Position numbers and translations under genes: made by a program. From assembly GCA_021413965.1 (NCBI GenBank), contig JAIOPI010000027.1, positions 1 to 64,000 on the forward strand: a stretch of 64,000 nucleotides of DNA, written 5' to 3'. Position 1 is the first letter of the stretch, and every line of letters starts with the position of its first letter. The notes under the pieces were generated by a model. That model made no database searches. It was not told the origin of the DNA and saw only the letters and a list, made by a program, of their open reading frames with translations. This DNA comes from Lentisphaerota bacterium (GTDB lineage Bacteria > Verrucomicrobiota > Kiritimatiellia > UBA8416 > JAIOPI01). Shown here one piece after another: positions 54,171 to 62,955 of the stretch.

Positions 54171-55111
54171 AGGGTATCACCCACTTCGCGATTGGCTTGG
54201 CGGCGGCGTCGTGCTTTCCCGGCGCCGTTCGAGCCGGTTCCGCGGGCGATCCGCTCTACTTCATTCTCGCCGGCATCTGTGGAGTGCTGCCGGACACGCT
54301 CGACTTCAAGTTCACCAAGTTCTTCTATAAGTCCGACATCCTCGTGATTCCCGACCCCCTGCGGCCTGACGCGCAGCAGATTGCCGACGCCGTCTCCCTG
54401 GCAGTCAGCCGCGCGCTTGCCACGGGCCGCCCCGTGAATCTCAAACTCAGCACCATTCAACTCGCCGCCGATCAGTGGCAGCGCTACCTGGTGGCGTTCG
54501 ACGTTCCGAACCGCGCCGTGCATGTCCAGTATGGTCCAGTGGTCGACACGGGTGGCAATCCACTGCCGCACCTCGCGCCGGCGTCCATCCCGGCGGGTAG
54601 GGCGACGCTGGAAGCCGGTCTGGAACTGGAGTATCTCGCGACCACGACGATCGACATTTTCGATGGCCCCGTGTTCTGTTTTGAGCCGACGCCGGCCGGG
54701 CGTGTGCGGCCGGTGTTCATCCCCTGGCACCGCAGTTGGACTCACAGCGTCGTGGTGGCGCTGCTGCTCGCGCTGTGCGGCGCCCTTGCCTGGGATCTGC
54801 TGGCTGGCGCCGTGATCTTTGCCGCCTATGCGGCCCACGTGCTGGCCGATCAGGCGGGCTATCTCGGCAGCAACCTGTTCGCCCCCCTCACGCGTCGACG
54901 CGCGCCTGGATTAAAGCTCACGCATGCCGCTTGGCCGCTGCCGAATTTCGTGGCGGTCTGGCTCGCGCTGTTGCTGATTTTCTGGAATCTCGCCCGCGCC
55001 ACCACGGAAGGCATCGGCCATCTGAACCCGGTCCGCTATCTCTTTCTCGCGGCGGGCTTGCCGGTGGCGACGTTCATGGTCCTGCAGAAGCCGCCCAAGG
55101 ATGAATCGTGA
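54167..55111 (+). CDS. YdjM-like membrane hydrolase, right cassette
   Basis: A 314-residue paralogue of the protein at 48821 with the same metal-binding landmarks: GITHFAIG, VLPDTLDFKF, HRSWTHS and AHVLADQAG. The same kind of inserted domain is present between motifs two and three (with KLSTIQLAADQWQRYLVAFD and TTTIDIFDGPVFCFEP as matching elements). The start at 54167 overlaps the transporter stop as ATGA. Conservation of every metal-binding residue in both copies argues that both are active. Confidence 0.8.
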   Translation: MKGITHFAIGLAAASCFPGAVRAGSAGDPLYFILAGICGVLPDTLDFKFTKFFYKSDILVIPDPLRPDAQQIADAVSLAVSRALATGRPVNLKLSTIQLAADQWQRYLVAFDVPNRAVHVQYGPVVDTGGNPLPHLAPASIPAGRATLEAGLELEYLATTTIDIFDGPVFCFEPTPAGRVRPVFIPWHRSWTHSVVVALLLALCGALAWDLLAGAVIFAAYAAHVLADQAGYLGSNLFAPLTRRRAPGLKLTHAAWPLPNFVAVWLALLLIFWNLARATTEGIGHLNPVRYLFLAAGLPVATFMVLQKPPKDES

Positions 55112-55237
55112 CCACAGGGTAGTTCCTCAACGCTTCATTTCGTCACCGCCACGGCTTCAAATCCGCTGGAACCCTTGCCGCCAATTGGCCTAATGTGACC
55201 GTTGCGCGTGGGGTCTCGCGCAGGAGGTTCTCGTCAT

Positions 55238-55789
55238 ATGAAGCGATCGGAAATCAATGCGGTCATCCGTGAGGCCTCGGCGGCCTTTGCCCGGCATGAA
55301 TGGGTTCTGCCTCCGAAGCCGCGCTGGGATGTGACGGACTTCGGGCTGGGCCACTTCGCGCGCGAGGGCCTGGTGTTGATCAATCTCGCGGAGCAGGTGG
55401 AGTACTGCGAAAAGCTGATGTACGCCCGTCGCGACCAGGTGACGCCCCGCCACCACCATGCCGTGAAGAAGGAGGATATCATCTGCCGATGGGGACGACT
55501 CGTCCTTGAGTTTCCTTCGGCGGCGGCCAAGCTCCGCCTGCAAGTGAACGGGGCGTGGCAGGACCTGGCCGCCAATCAGCGCCTTGTCCTCGAGGCTGGT
55601 GAGCGGGTGACGATTACGCCGGGCATCGTGCACGCCTTCTGGCCGGGCTCCGACTATGCCGTCCTGGGTGAAGTCTCCACGGCGAACGACGACGCGCGCG
55701 ACAACTTCTTCGAAAATGCCGCCGTCGGCCGGTTCAGCCAGATCGAGGAAGACGAACCTGCACTCACGCGCCTGGTGAGCGATTCATGA
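55238..55789 (+). CDS. D-lyxose/D-mannose ketol-isomerase family protein
   Basis: A 183-residue cupin-fold isomerase of the D-lyxose isomerase family (PF07385). The metal-binding segment TPRHHHAVKKEDIICRWG holds the His/His/Glu ligands, and ITPGIVHAFWPG the later His. It would interconvert D-lyxose and D-xylulose, or a related aldose/ketose pair. AGGAGG nine bases before the ATG at 55238 supports the start. Its stop overlaps the PfkB kinase gene as ATGA, so the two are coupled in one pathway. Confidence 0.88.
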   Translation: MKRSEINAVIREASAAFARHEWVLPPKPRWDVTDFGLGHFAREGLVLINLAEQVEYCEKLMYARRDQVTPRHHHAVKKEDIICRWGRLVLEFPSAAAKLRLQVNGAWQDLAANQRLVLEAGERVTITPGIVHAFWPGSDYAVLGEVSTANDDARDNFFENAAVGRFSQIEEDEPALTRLVSDS

Positions 55790-56829
55790 CGCCCCCCGCA
55801 TGGGAACGCCGCGGAATTGCGTCGGGCGGAAACTGGATTGTCGATCGCGTCAAGACGGTGGACCGCCTGCCGGGGCGCGGCATGCTGGCGAACATTCGCG
55901 GCAACACCCAGAGCCCCGGCGGGGCGCCTGCCAACGTGCTGGCCGACCTCGCGCGCCTGCGCGCCCCGTTCCCGCTGGCCGGCTACGGCGTGATCGGACA
56001 TGACGCCGACGGCGCCTATCTTGCCCAGCAGTTTGAATCCCTGGGCGTGGATGTGGGCGGGCTGGTGCGGTCGCCGGACGCCCCGACGTCCTACACCGAT
56101 GTCATGAACGAAGAGGGCTCGGGCGAGCGCATGTTCTTCCATCATCGCGGTGCCAACGCGCAGTTCGGGCCCGAGCACGTGCCGGTGGATACGCTGGGCT
56201 GCCGGATTTTTCACCTGGGCTACCTGCTGTTGCTGGATCGCATGGACTCGCCGCATCCGGAGCTTGGCATTGTCGCGGCCGCGTTGCTGAAGGACTTGCG
56301 CGCCCGCGGGATCCTCACCAGCGTCGATGTTGTCAGCGAAGACGGCGATCGCTTTCGCCAGGTCGTTCCGCCCGCGCTGCGGCATGTCGATTACCTCATC
56401 ATCAACGAGATTGAGGCCGGCCGCATCGTGAGGCGGCCTGTCCGGCGCGCCGACGGGACGCTCGATGGCGCGGCCGTGACAGGGGCGGCCGACGCGCTGC
56501 TGCAGCAGGGCGCCATGCAACTGGTGGCCATCCACATGCCCGAAGGCGCCGTGCTGAAGCGCCGGGGCGGGCGCAGCCAGAGCGTCGGGTCGCTGGAGTT
56601 GCCGCCGACATTCATCAAGGGCGCCGTGGGCGCGGGGGATGCATTTTGCGCGGGACTCTTGTACGGGTTGCACGAAGCGTGGGACGATCAGGACACGCTG
56701 CGGCTGGGGTGCTGTGCCGCGGCGGCGAGCCTCTCCGCCGCGGGCGCCACCGATGGCGTGGGTACGCTCGCGGACGTGCTCGCCTTGGGCCAGCGCTTTG
56801 ACTGGAAGAAACCGCCGGTGACGGGGTGA
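55786..56829 (+). CDS. PfkB-family carbohydrate kinase
   Basis: A 347-residue ribokinase/PfkB sugar kinase. The N-terminal GGAPANVLADLARLRAP region is the first PfkB signature, and the C-terminal GAVGAGDAFCAGLLYG (near residues 275-290) carries the catalytic Asp. It is translationally coupled to the lyxose-isomerase-like gene, so it probably phosphorylates the ketose produced, but the exact substrate is unknown. The next gene is separated by a large palindromic element. Confidence 0.86.
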   Translation: MTPPAWERRGIASGGNWIVDRVKTVDRLPGRGMLANIRGNTQSPGGAPANVLADLARLRAPFPLAGYGVIGHDADGAYLAQQFESLGVDVGGLVRSPDAPTSYTDVMNEEGSGERMFFHHRGANAQFGPEHVPVDTLGCRIFHLGYLLLLDRMDSPHPELGIVAAALLKDLRARGILTSVDVVSEDGDRFRQVVPPALRHVDYLIINEIEAGRIVRRPVRRADGTLDGAAVTGAADALLQQGAMQLVAIHMPEGAVLKRRGGRSQSVGSLELPPTFIKGAVGAGDAFCAGLLYGLHEAWDDQDTLRLGCCAAAASLSAAGATDGVGTLADVLALGQRFDWKKPPVTG

Positions 56830-56991
56830 GCGGCGAAGGCCGCGCCCGGAGGTCGCGGCCCACCTGCGCATGTCCATGGCGTTCATCGCGGTGTTTGGCC
56901 CTTTCGTTGTCGTGTCAGTCGAGGTGGCCCGCGACCTCCGGGCGCGGGCAGCCGCGACGCAGCGCCTGATGACCGCGGCGCCGGGGGACCG

Positions 56992-57090
56992 CACCCCGCC
57001 CTGCGGGCACCCCTCCCGAGAGGGGATCGGGATTCGGTTCCGGCCTTCTGATCCCCTCCTGAGGCGGGGTGCCCGCAGGGCGGGGTGGGT
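56992..57090. repeat. Dispersed repeat family C, full palindrome
   Basis: A 100-base element with left arm caccccgccctgcgggcacc and right arm reading ggggtgcccgcaggg then cggggtg, enclosing shorter inverted pieces (cctcccgagagggga and a partial match). It lies between the kinase and dehydrogenase genes. A near-identical element is at 62834-62933. Confidence 0.75.
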
Positions 57091-57126
57091 GGGGCGGCAG
57101 CGCTTGCAGGTTGCGGGTAGCGCAAA

Positions 57127-58338
57127 ATGAGCACACATACATTTGTTGGTTTCGGTTTTGGACCCATCCAGTCCGGGTTGTTTCTTTTCGAGGCGTTTCG
57201 GTCGGGCAACTTCCGCCGCCTGGTGGTGGCCGAGGTGGTGCCGGAGGTGGTGGCCGCCTTGCGCGCCGCGGGCGGGCGCTATCACCTGAACATAGCCGCT
57301 CCCGGCGGCGTCGAACGGCACACGGTGACGGGCATCGAGGTCTACAATCCGCGCGTGGCGGCCGACCGTGCCGCCCTGGTGGACGCCCTGGCCGAGGCAC
57401 AGGAAATCGGCACCGCGCTGCCCAGCGTCAACGTCTACGACTCGCCCGATCCTGCCGGCGTGGCGAATGTGCTCGCCGACGGCGCCCGTCGCAAGCTGGC
57501 GCGGGGCGGCCCGTGCGCCGTGATCTACACGGCGGAGAACCACAACCACGCCGCGGAACGGCTCAGCCAGGCCCTGCAGATGCGCGGCGTCGGCGGCGAA
57601 TCGCTGTCCTGCCTGAACACGGTAATCGGCAAAATGAGCGGCACGGTCACCGAGGCCGCCGAGATGGCGGCGCAAGGGTTGGCGCCCATCACGGCTGGCG
57701 CGTCGCGCGCCTTCCTGGTGGAAGCCTTCAACCGCATCCTGATCTCGCGCGTGCCCTGGCCGGATTTCGTCCGCGGCATCGGCGTGTTCGAAGAGAAGGA
57801 TGACCTGCTGCCCTTCGAAGAAGCCAAGCTCTACGGCCACAACGCCATTCATGCGCTGCTGGGGTACCGGCTGTGGCAGCGCGGGGCACGGTTCATTTCA
57901 GATGCGGCGGCCGATCCGGCGCTGATGGCCGTCGCGCGCGAAGCCTTTTTGCAGGAATCCGGCCGAGCGCTATGCCGGAAGTACGCGGGTCTCGATCCGC
58001 TGTTCACGCCCGCCGGCTACCGCGCGTACGCAGATGATTTGCTGGCGCGCATGGTGAACCCCTTTCTGCGCGACGCGGTCGAGCGCGTCACGCGCGATCC
58101 GCGCCGCAAGCTGGGCTGGAACGACCGGCTGGTCGGCACGATGCGCCTCGTGCGGACACAGGGATTCGTGCCGCGCCACTTTGCACGCGCCGCGCGCACG
58201 GCGGTGCAGATGCTGGCGGCCATCGACCCGCAGCCGGCTGACACGCTCCTGCGCACACTCTGGGCCGGGGAGGCCGACAACGACCAGGAACAGGATGCGA
58301 TCATCTCGTTGATCAAGGAGGAGCACGATGAAGATTAG
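57127..58338 (+). CDS. Mannitol-1-phosphate 5-dehydrogenase-like polyol dehydrogenase
   Basis: A 403-residue member of the long-chain polyol dehydrogenase family (mannitol dehydrogenase/MtlD group). The N-terminal nucleotide-binding start is FVGFGFGPIQSGLFL; the catalytic segment EEAKLYGHNAIHALLGY holds the Lys, Asn and His typical of the family. It interconverts a ketose phosphate and a polyol phosphate. The purine-rich sequence before the ATG at 57127 is weak. It overlaps the next gene by 11 bases and follows a palindromic element after the kinase. Confidence 0.85.
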   Translation: MSTHTFVGFGFGPIQSGLFLFEAFRSGNFRRLVVAEVVPEVVAALRAAGGRYHLNIAAPGGVERHTVTGIEVYNPRVAADRAALVDALAEAQEIGTALPSVNVYDSPDPAGVANVLADGARRKLARGGPCAVIYTAENHNHAAERLSQALQMRGVGGESLSCLNTVIGKMSGTVTEAAEMAAQGLAPITAGASRAFLVEAFNRILISRVPWPDFVRGIGVFEEKDDLLPFEEAKLYGHNAIHALLGYRLWQRGARFISDAAADPALMAVAREAFLQESGRALCRKYAGLDPLFTPAGYRAYADDLLARMVNPFLRDAVERVTRDPRRKLGWNDRLVGTMRLVRTQGFVPRHFARAARTAVQMLAAIDPQPADTLLRTLWAGEADNDQEQDAIISLIKEEHDED

Positions 58339-59440
58339 CCGCGCTCGATTTCGCAACCGCGCTGCATGGACACTGGACAACGACACGCTCAGCCTCACCG
58401 TCCTGGCGGGCGGCGGCCACCTCGCGGGCCTCGCGCTGCGCGGATATGAACAGGTCAATCCGTTCTGGTCGCCGCCGTGGCCCGCGCACGAACCGTGGGC
58501 CTTCAGCCCCGCCGTGGCGCGTCAATGCGGCACGCGCCTGCTGGCGGGCATCGCCGGCCACAATGTCTGCCTGGGATGGTTCGGCGATCCATCGCCCGAA
58601 GAGACGCGGGCGGGGATGGGGTGCCACGGGGAGGCGCCCATCGTGCGCTGGAAGCTGGTGCGGCAGCAAGTGACGGGGACCGGGGTGACGCTGGTATGCG
58701 CCTGCGAGCTGCCGGTGGCCCAGATGCGGCTCACGCGCACGATTGCCGCCCGGCGAGACGAGTGCGCCATCCGGGTGCACGAGGAGGTGCAGAACCTGTC
58801 GCGCCGCGATCTACCCTACACGCATTGCCAGCACGTGACCATCGGGCCTCCGTTCCTGGAAAAGGGCGTGACCACCATCGACATGTCCGCCACGCAGGGC
58901 CACACGTTTCCGGAGGTGTTCAGTCCGGCGCAGCGGCTGAAGATGGACGCCCCGTTCACGTGGCCGATGGGCCCGGGCGCTCATGGCGAGGATGTCGACT
59001 TGCGCCGCATTGACCGGCGCTACCGGCACTCCTCGGATTTCACGACGCAACTCATGGATCCCCGCCGCGAGCACGCCTGGGTCAGCGCGTTGAATCCGCG
59101 GCTGGGGCTGCTGCTGGCATACGTCTGGCGGCGCGCGGACTACCCCTGGTTGGGCAACTGGGAGGAGAATCATGCCCGCCACACGGTCCCGTGGGCCGGC
59201 CGCACGCTGGCGCGCGGCCTGGAGTTCGCCAACACCCCGTTCCCGCAGGGCCTGCAGAACGCGGTCAACCGCGGACGCTTCCAGGGGCAGCCCACCTTCC
59301 GCTGGCTGCCGGCGCGCGGGAAGGTGGCCACGGACTATACGATCCTGCTCATGCCCGTGCCGAAAGATGCCACGGGGGTTGTCGACATTCAGTCCGCGCC
59401 GGGCGGGCTCACGGTGGATTTGCGCGGTCAGAGGCCCTGA
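58328..59440 (+). CDS. Aldose-1-epimerase-like (galactose mutarotase superfamily) protein
   Basis: A 370-residue protein resembling the galactose-mutarotase/glycoside-binding superfamily: MKISRARFRNRAAW, a beta-rich body, RDLPYTHCQHVTIGPP near residues 159-174 and LGLLLAYVWRRADYPW later. No catalytic pair could be fixed. AAGGAGGAG within the end of the preceding gene precedes the ATG at 58328, so it is coupled to the dehydrogenase gene. It may prepare the sugar substrate anomer for the isomerase/kinase pathway. Confidence 0.72.
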   Translation: MKISRARFRNRAAWTLDNDTLSLTVLAGGGHLAGLALRGYEQVNPFWSPPWPAHEPWAFSPAVARQCGTRLLAGIAGHNVCLGWFGDPSPEETRAGMGCHGEAPIVRWKLVRQQVTGTGVTLVCACELPVAQMRLTRTIAARRDECAIRVHEEVQNLSRRDLPYTHCQHVTIGPPFLEKGVTTIDMSATQGHTFPEVFSPAQRLKMDAPFTWPMGPGAHGEDVDLRRIDRRYRHSSDFTTQLMDPRREHAWVSALNPRLGLLLAYVWRRADYPWLGNWEENHARHTVPWAGRTLARGLEFANTPFPQGLQNAVNRGRFQGQPTFRWLPARGKVATDYTILLMPVPKDATGVVDIQSAPGGLTVDLRGQRP

Positions 59441-59754
59441 TCGATACCGATGCAACAGAAGTCCACTGAACATGCGCCTTAGGGTTCGGGGTTCAGGGTT
59501 CAGGAGGACATCTTCCCGCGCGAACCCATTGGGCCAGCGGGGGTAAGTTCGCCCTATCTGAAGATGCAGACGACACCGTTTCTGATAAACGACCAAGTCC
59601 TCCTGAACCCCGAACCCCGAACCCTGCCGACCTGAGCCGTTACGATTAAGACCAAAATCGGAAGGCGCGTCCGCGTCAGGACCACTTCGGTCTGAACGTG
59701 CCTGCGCCCACCCCCGCGCTTGCGCCCATGCCCGGGGGGCGTTAGGCTTTCGCT
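59441..59754. other. Intergenic region with a long inverted repeat
   Basis: A 28-base arm (59481-59508, beginning agggttcggggttc) and its near-perfect complement (59598-59625) enclose about 90 bases; 27 of 28 bases match. No gene is supported here. The arms are built from ggttc units in the style of family D. Confidence 0.55.
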
Positions 59755-61506
59755 ATGCCAGACACCCATCAGAATCCTGCCCGCGATTTGGAGCGCAAAT
59801 CCTCGGCGGTGACGCTTTCCGACATGGAGGTGTTCATCTTCCCCGAGTTGATGTACAGCCTTGTCCTCGCCAACCTCATGTCGCCGCGCATCTGGCGCTG
59901 GCTGGAGGATCCCTGGTTCAAGGGCATCGAGCGCATGAAGCCCTACCGGCGGATAACGCGCGTGAAGCAGTACATCATGGATCACTACGCCTTCAACCTC
60001 GACCTCGACACCTGGGGGCTCACCACCAAAGAACGCGAGCTGGCGCGGTTCAGCGAGTTCATGCCGGCCGAGACCCTGGCACAGTCCAATGCGCTGTTCG
60101 GCTACGAGGGCGACAAGTACTACTTCGACATCGACATCCGCACCCACTTCGGCCTGGACAAGTACGAGGGTAACGTCATCCCGTATTGGAAGACGGAAAC
60201 GGTTGAGGCGATGGACGCCTTTCGCTTCAAGCCCAACTACGCAACCGGCGCGGGCGAGTGCGTCTCCCTCGCCACGCTCTACGCCGCGGCGCTGTTCATC
60301 ATTGCCCGCGTGCCGCTCAAGGACATTTTCCTGATGGCCACGCCGCTGCACTCGCAGAACTTCGTGGACATGGACGACGGCATCCTGACCAACAACCGGC
60401 GCCTGGTGACCAAGACCATGTGGTACAACGGCACGGCGCTGTCCGCGCAGGCCCGCCGCGCCCTCGAAAACGAGCGCGTGACCCTGGTGGCGCACGAGAG
60501 CGGGAACATCCACGTCCTGTATCCCGACGCGACCATCGACCAGGCGGCCTTCCAGCGCTTTGCCGAAAAGCTGCGCGGGTTCCTCCAGACGCCGCTCACC
60601 GCGGAGCTCCTTGGAAACTTCGTGCGGCACAAGGGGGAGATCCAGAAGTGCTTCCAGGTGCGGTGGCTCAACTTCGGGGTCAACCGCTACATCGCCGCCG
60701 AAAAACTGCTGGCGTACGAGCAGGGCTGCCCCTACCGCTTCAACGACGATACGCGCGACAAGCTCATGGCCGAGGTGGCGGGCGAGGATTTCGAATGCCG
60801 CCCGCTCCCCGGGCGCATCGTGCTGGACGACCTCGAGCAGTTCGTGCGCGAACACGCCGTGGACATCCGCACGGCGGAAGGGTACGCGCGCCTGAAGGAG
60901 CAATTCGCCTCCACCTGCATGAATGCGGACTGCGCCATCAAGGGCCTGCGCGAATTCTGCTGCGTGGAGCCGGAACTGCCGGATGCCGCGGCGAAGACGT
61001 TCCGCCGCCACGCCCGGCCGCTGCAAATCGTCCACGGCATGACGCGGGAGGCCATCATTGCGCACGTGGAGTCCCTCCGGGACGGGAATGAACTGGCGGC
61101 GCTGGCCTTCTACGCCTACCGCGATCTGAACCGGATCGACGCGGGGCCCTTCGTGAAGGCGGCGCTGGAGCGGAGCCCGGTGAGCCTGAGCGGCGCCCGC
61201 GAGATGGATGACGACGCGGTCGTGCGGCACGTGACGCAGCTGCCGGACGAGTCGATCTACGACGAGCCCGGGCGGTTGGCCCAACCGGACGAGGTCTGGA
61301 ATTTCGGCCGCGGCGATGGCGTTGAGAAAGCGCTGTTGCTGGCGGCCGTTCTGCGGTCGCGGCATCCGGAGGCGGAAATTGCCGTCGCGGTGACCCCGAC
61401 GGCCGCCACCTTGACGGTGGCGGAGCGCACGTGGGCCTTCGCCAGCCGCAAAGGGGTCCTTCCGCAAACCTGGCCGTGCAGCCAGTCTGTGCCGGCCGTG
61501 GCGTGA
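59755..61506 (+). CDS. Uncharacterised protein with a possible Cys-His catalytic pair
   Basis: A 583-residue protein not recognised as a known family. Residues about 165-215 contain GAGECVSLATLYAAAL (Cys169) followed by TPLHSQNFVDMDDG (His199, acidic residues after), an order and spacing suggesting a transglutaminase-like or papain-like fold. Both ends are helical and soluble; there is no signal peptide or membrane helix. Another Cys-rich patch is FASTCMNADCAIKG near 384-397. It lies between the sugar cluster and the RNA methyltransferase gene. Start at 59755 with a weak AGG. Confidence 0.65.
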   Translation: MPDTHQNPARDLERKSSAVTLSDMEVFIFPELMYSLVLANLMSPRIWRWLEDPWFKGIERMKPYRRITRVKQYIMDHYAFNLDLDTWGLTTKERELARFSEFMPAETLAQSNALFGYEGDKYYFDIDIRTHFGLDKYEGNVIPYWKTETVEAMDAFRFKPNYATGAGECVSLATLYAAALFIIARVPLKDIFLMATPLHSQNFVDMDDGILTNNRRLVTKTMWYNGTALSAQARRALENERVTLVAHESGNIHVLYPDATIDQAAFQRFAEKLRGFLQTPLTAELLGNFVRHKGEIQKCFQVRWLNFGVNRYIAAEKLLAYEQGCPYRFNDDTRDKLMAEVAGEDFECRPLPGRIVLDDLEQFVREHAVDIRTAEGYARLKEQFASTCMNADCAIKGLREFCCVEPELPDAAAKTFRRHARPLQIVHGMTREAIIAHVESLRDGNELAALAFYAYRDLNRIDAGPFVKAALERSPVSLSGAREMDDDAVVRHVTQLPDESIYDEPGRLAQPDEVWNFGRGDGVEKALLLAAVLRSRHPEAEIAVAVTPTAATLTVAERTWAFASRKGVLPQTWPCSQSVPAVA

Positions 61507-61586
61507 GCCAGGTGGCGGGGCCTCAGAAGCCTGACCGGCCGAGGCGTCCGGCGCCACGGTGAGGCGGCCATCGCGGTGCGACAAGC

Positions 61587-62813
61587 ATGAAAGCGAACCA
61601 GATGCCGACTCCTCCTCCGGATGAAGCACCGATCGACCTCACGATTGGCGAGACGGCGTACCGCGGGGCCGGCGTGGCGCGCCAGGACGGGTGGGTTGTC
61701 TTCGTGCCGGGGGCGTGGCCGGGGGAGCGCGTGAAGGTGCAGATTACGCGCCGCAAGCGCCAATACGGGGAGGGGCGTGTGGTCGAGGTGCTGGACGCGT
61801 CACCGCACCGGATCGCACCGGCCTGTCCGCTGGCGGGTACCTGCCCGGGCTGCGCGTATCAGCTGGTGGCCTATGCCGAAGAAGTCCGCCTCAAGCAGGC
61901 GCAACTGGCGCGCTTCCTCAGCCACCAGGCCGCCGTCACGGCCTCCATGATGCGTGTTCCGATTGCGTCGCCGCGCGAGCTGGGGTATCGCAACAAGATC
62001 GTCCTGCACGCGGCGACCGGCGCTGGCGGTCCCGTGCTCGGCTATGTCGCGGCGGACAATACGTCGGTGCTCGATGTGATGGCCTGCCCGCTGGCGCTGC
62101 CGCCCCTGGCAGAACGCCTGGCCGCGCTGCGCGCCGATGCCACGTTCATGCAGGCGCTGCGCTCCGAGCAGTCCGTCACGCTGCGGTACACCGAGTTGGA
62201 TGGCGCGCTGCATTGGGTGGGGCGGCCGGCGCCGGGTGCGCCCTGGCTGCAGGAGCGGACGGGTCTTGGCCCGGTGTGGGTGCCGCGCGGCGGTTTCTTT
62301 CAGGTGAATCCCGGGGCCGCGGATCTCCTGCTGGACACCGCCACGCAGTGGCTGCGCGCGGTGAATCCCCGCGCCGTGGTCGACCTCTTCTGCGGGGTGG
62401 GCATGTTCGCGCTGGCGGCGGCCGCTGCGGGCGTGACCTCCGTCTCGGGTGTGGACGTCGATGCCGTGGGCATTCGCGCGGCGAAGGAAAATGCGGCGCG
62501 GCTGCAGGCCACCGGCGTGCGGTTTGCCTCCGGGCCGGCCGAGGCGCTGGCGCGCAAAGCCCTCGCGCAATTCCCGGCGGACGGCACGCTGCTGATCGTC
62601 GATCCGCCCCGCCTGGGGCTGGCCAAATCGCTCGTGGCGGACATCCTGCGCGCGGCGCCGGCGCATCTGCTGTACATATCCTGCGCCGCCGACACGCTGG
62701 CGCGCGATCTGGCCGCGCTGGTGGCTGGCGGCTATCGCGTTACGGATGTGCAGCTGGTCGACATGTTTCCGCGCACGGCCTATTTTGAAACGCTCGTGCT
62801 GCTGGCGCGGTAA
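61587..62813 (+). CDS. RlmD/TrmA-type RNA (uracil-5-)-methyltransferase
   Basis: A 408-residue SAM-dependent RNA methyltransferase. The N-terminus has a TRAM domain (GVARQDGWVVFVPGAWPGE), then a four-Cys 4Fe-4S set of RlmD type (ACPLAGTCPGC plus VMACPL), a Rossmann core (VVDLFCGVGMFALAAA) and the catalytic YISCAADTLARDL Cys near the C-terminus. It methylates U1939 of 23S rRNA or U54 of tRNA. The iron-sulfur ligands favour the RlmD branch. A start at 61602 is a possible alternative. Confidence 0.88.
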   Translation: MKANQMPTPPPDEAPIDLTIGETAYRGAGVARQDGWVVFVPGAWPGERVKVQITRRKRQYGEGRVVEVLDASPHRIAPACPLAGTCPGCAYQLVAYAEEVRLKQAQLARFLSHQAAVTASMMRVPIASPRELGYRNKIVLHAATGAGGPVLGYVAADNTSVLDVMACPLALPPLAERLAALRADATFMQALRSEQSVTLRYTELDGALHWVGRPAPGAPWLQERTGLGPVWVPRGGFFQVNPGAADLLLDTATQWLRAVNPRAVVDLFCGVGMFALAAAAAGVTSVSGVDVDAVGIRAAKENAARLQATGVRFASGPAEALARKALAQFPADGTLLIVDPPRLGLAKSLVADILRAAPAHLLYISCAADTLARDLAALVAGGYRVTDVQLVDMFPRTAYFETLVLLAR

Positions 62814-62833
62814 GCTAATAGGTGTGCGAGCGA

Positions 62834-62933
62834 CCCACCCCGCCCTGCGGTCATCCCTCCCGAGAGGGGACCCGGAATTTCGAACCGAAGCTGGACCCCT
62901 CCACCGGAGGGGTGCCCGCAGGGCGGGGTGGGT
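62834..62933. repeat. Dispersed repeat family C, second full palindrome
   Basis: A 100-base palindrome with the same left arm (acccaccccgccctgcgg) and right arm (ggggtgcccgcagggcgggg) as the element at 56992-57090, differing at a few central bases. It lies between the convergent methyltransferase and puuD genes and could fold as a hairpin terminating both. Confidence 0.75.
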
Positions 62934-62955
62934 ATTCTCAGGCACCAACCTGCTT

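Noticed and set aside
55654-57852. A 732-codon minus-strand frame.
   Set aside because: It is antisense to the kinase and polyol dehydrogenase genes and shows no domain.
56992-62933. CRISPR array from the repeated palindromes.
   Set aside because: The two full copies are 5.8 kb apart, palindromic and not separated by regular spacers; no cas genes are present.
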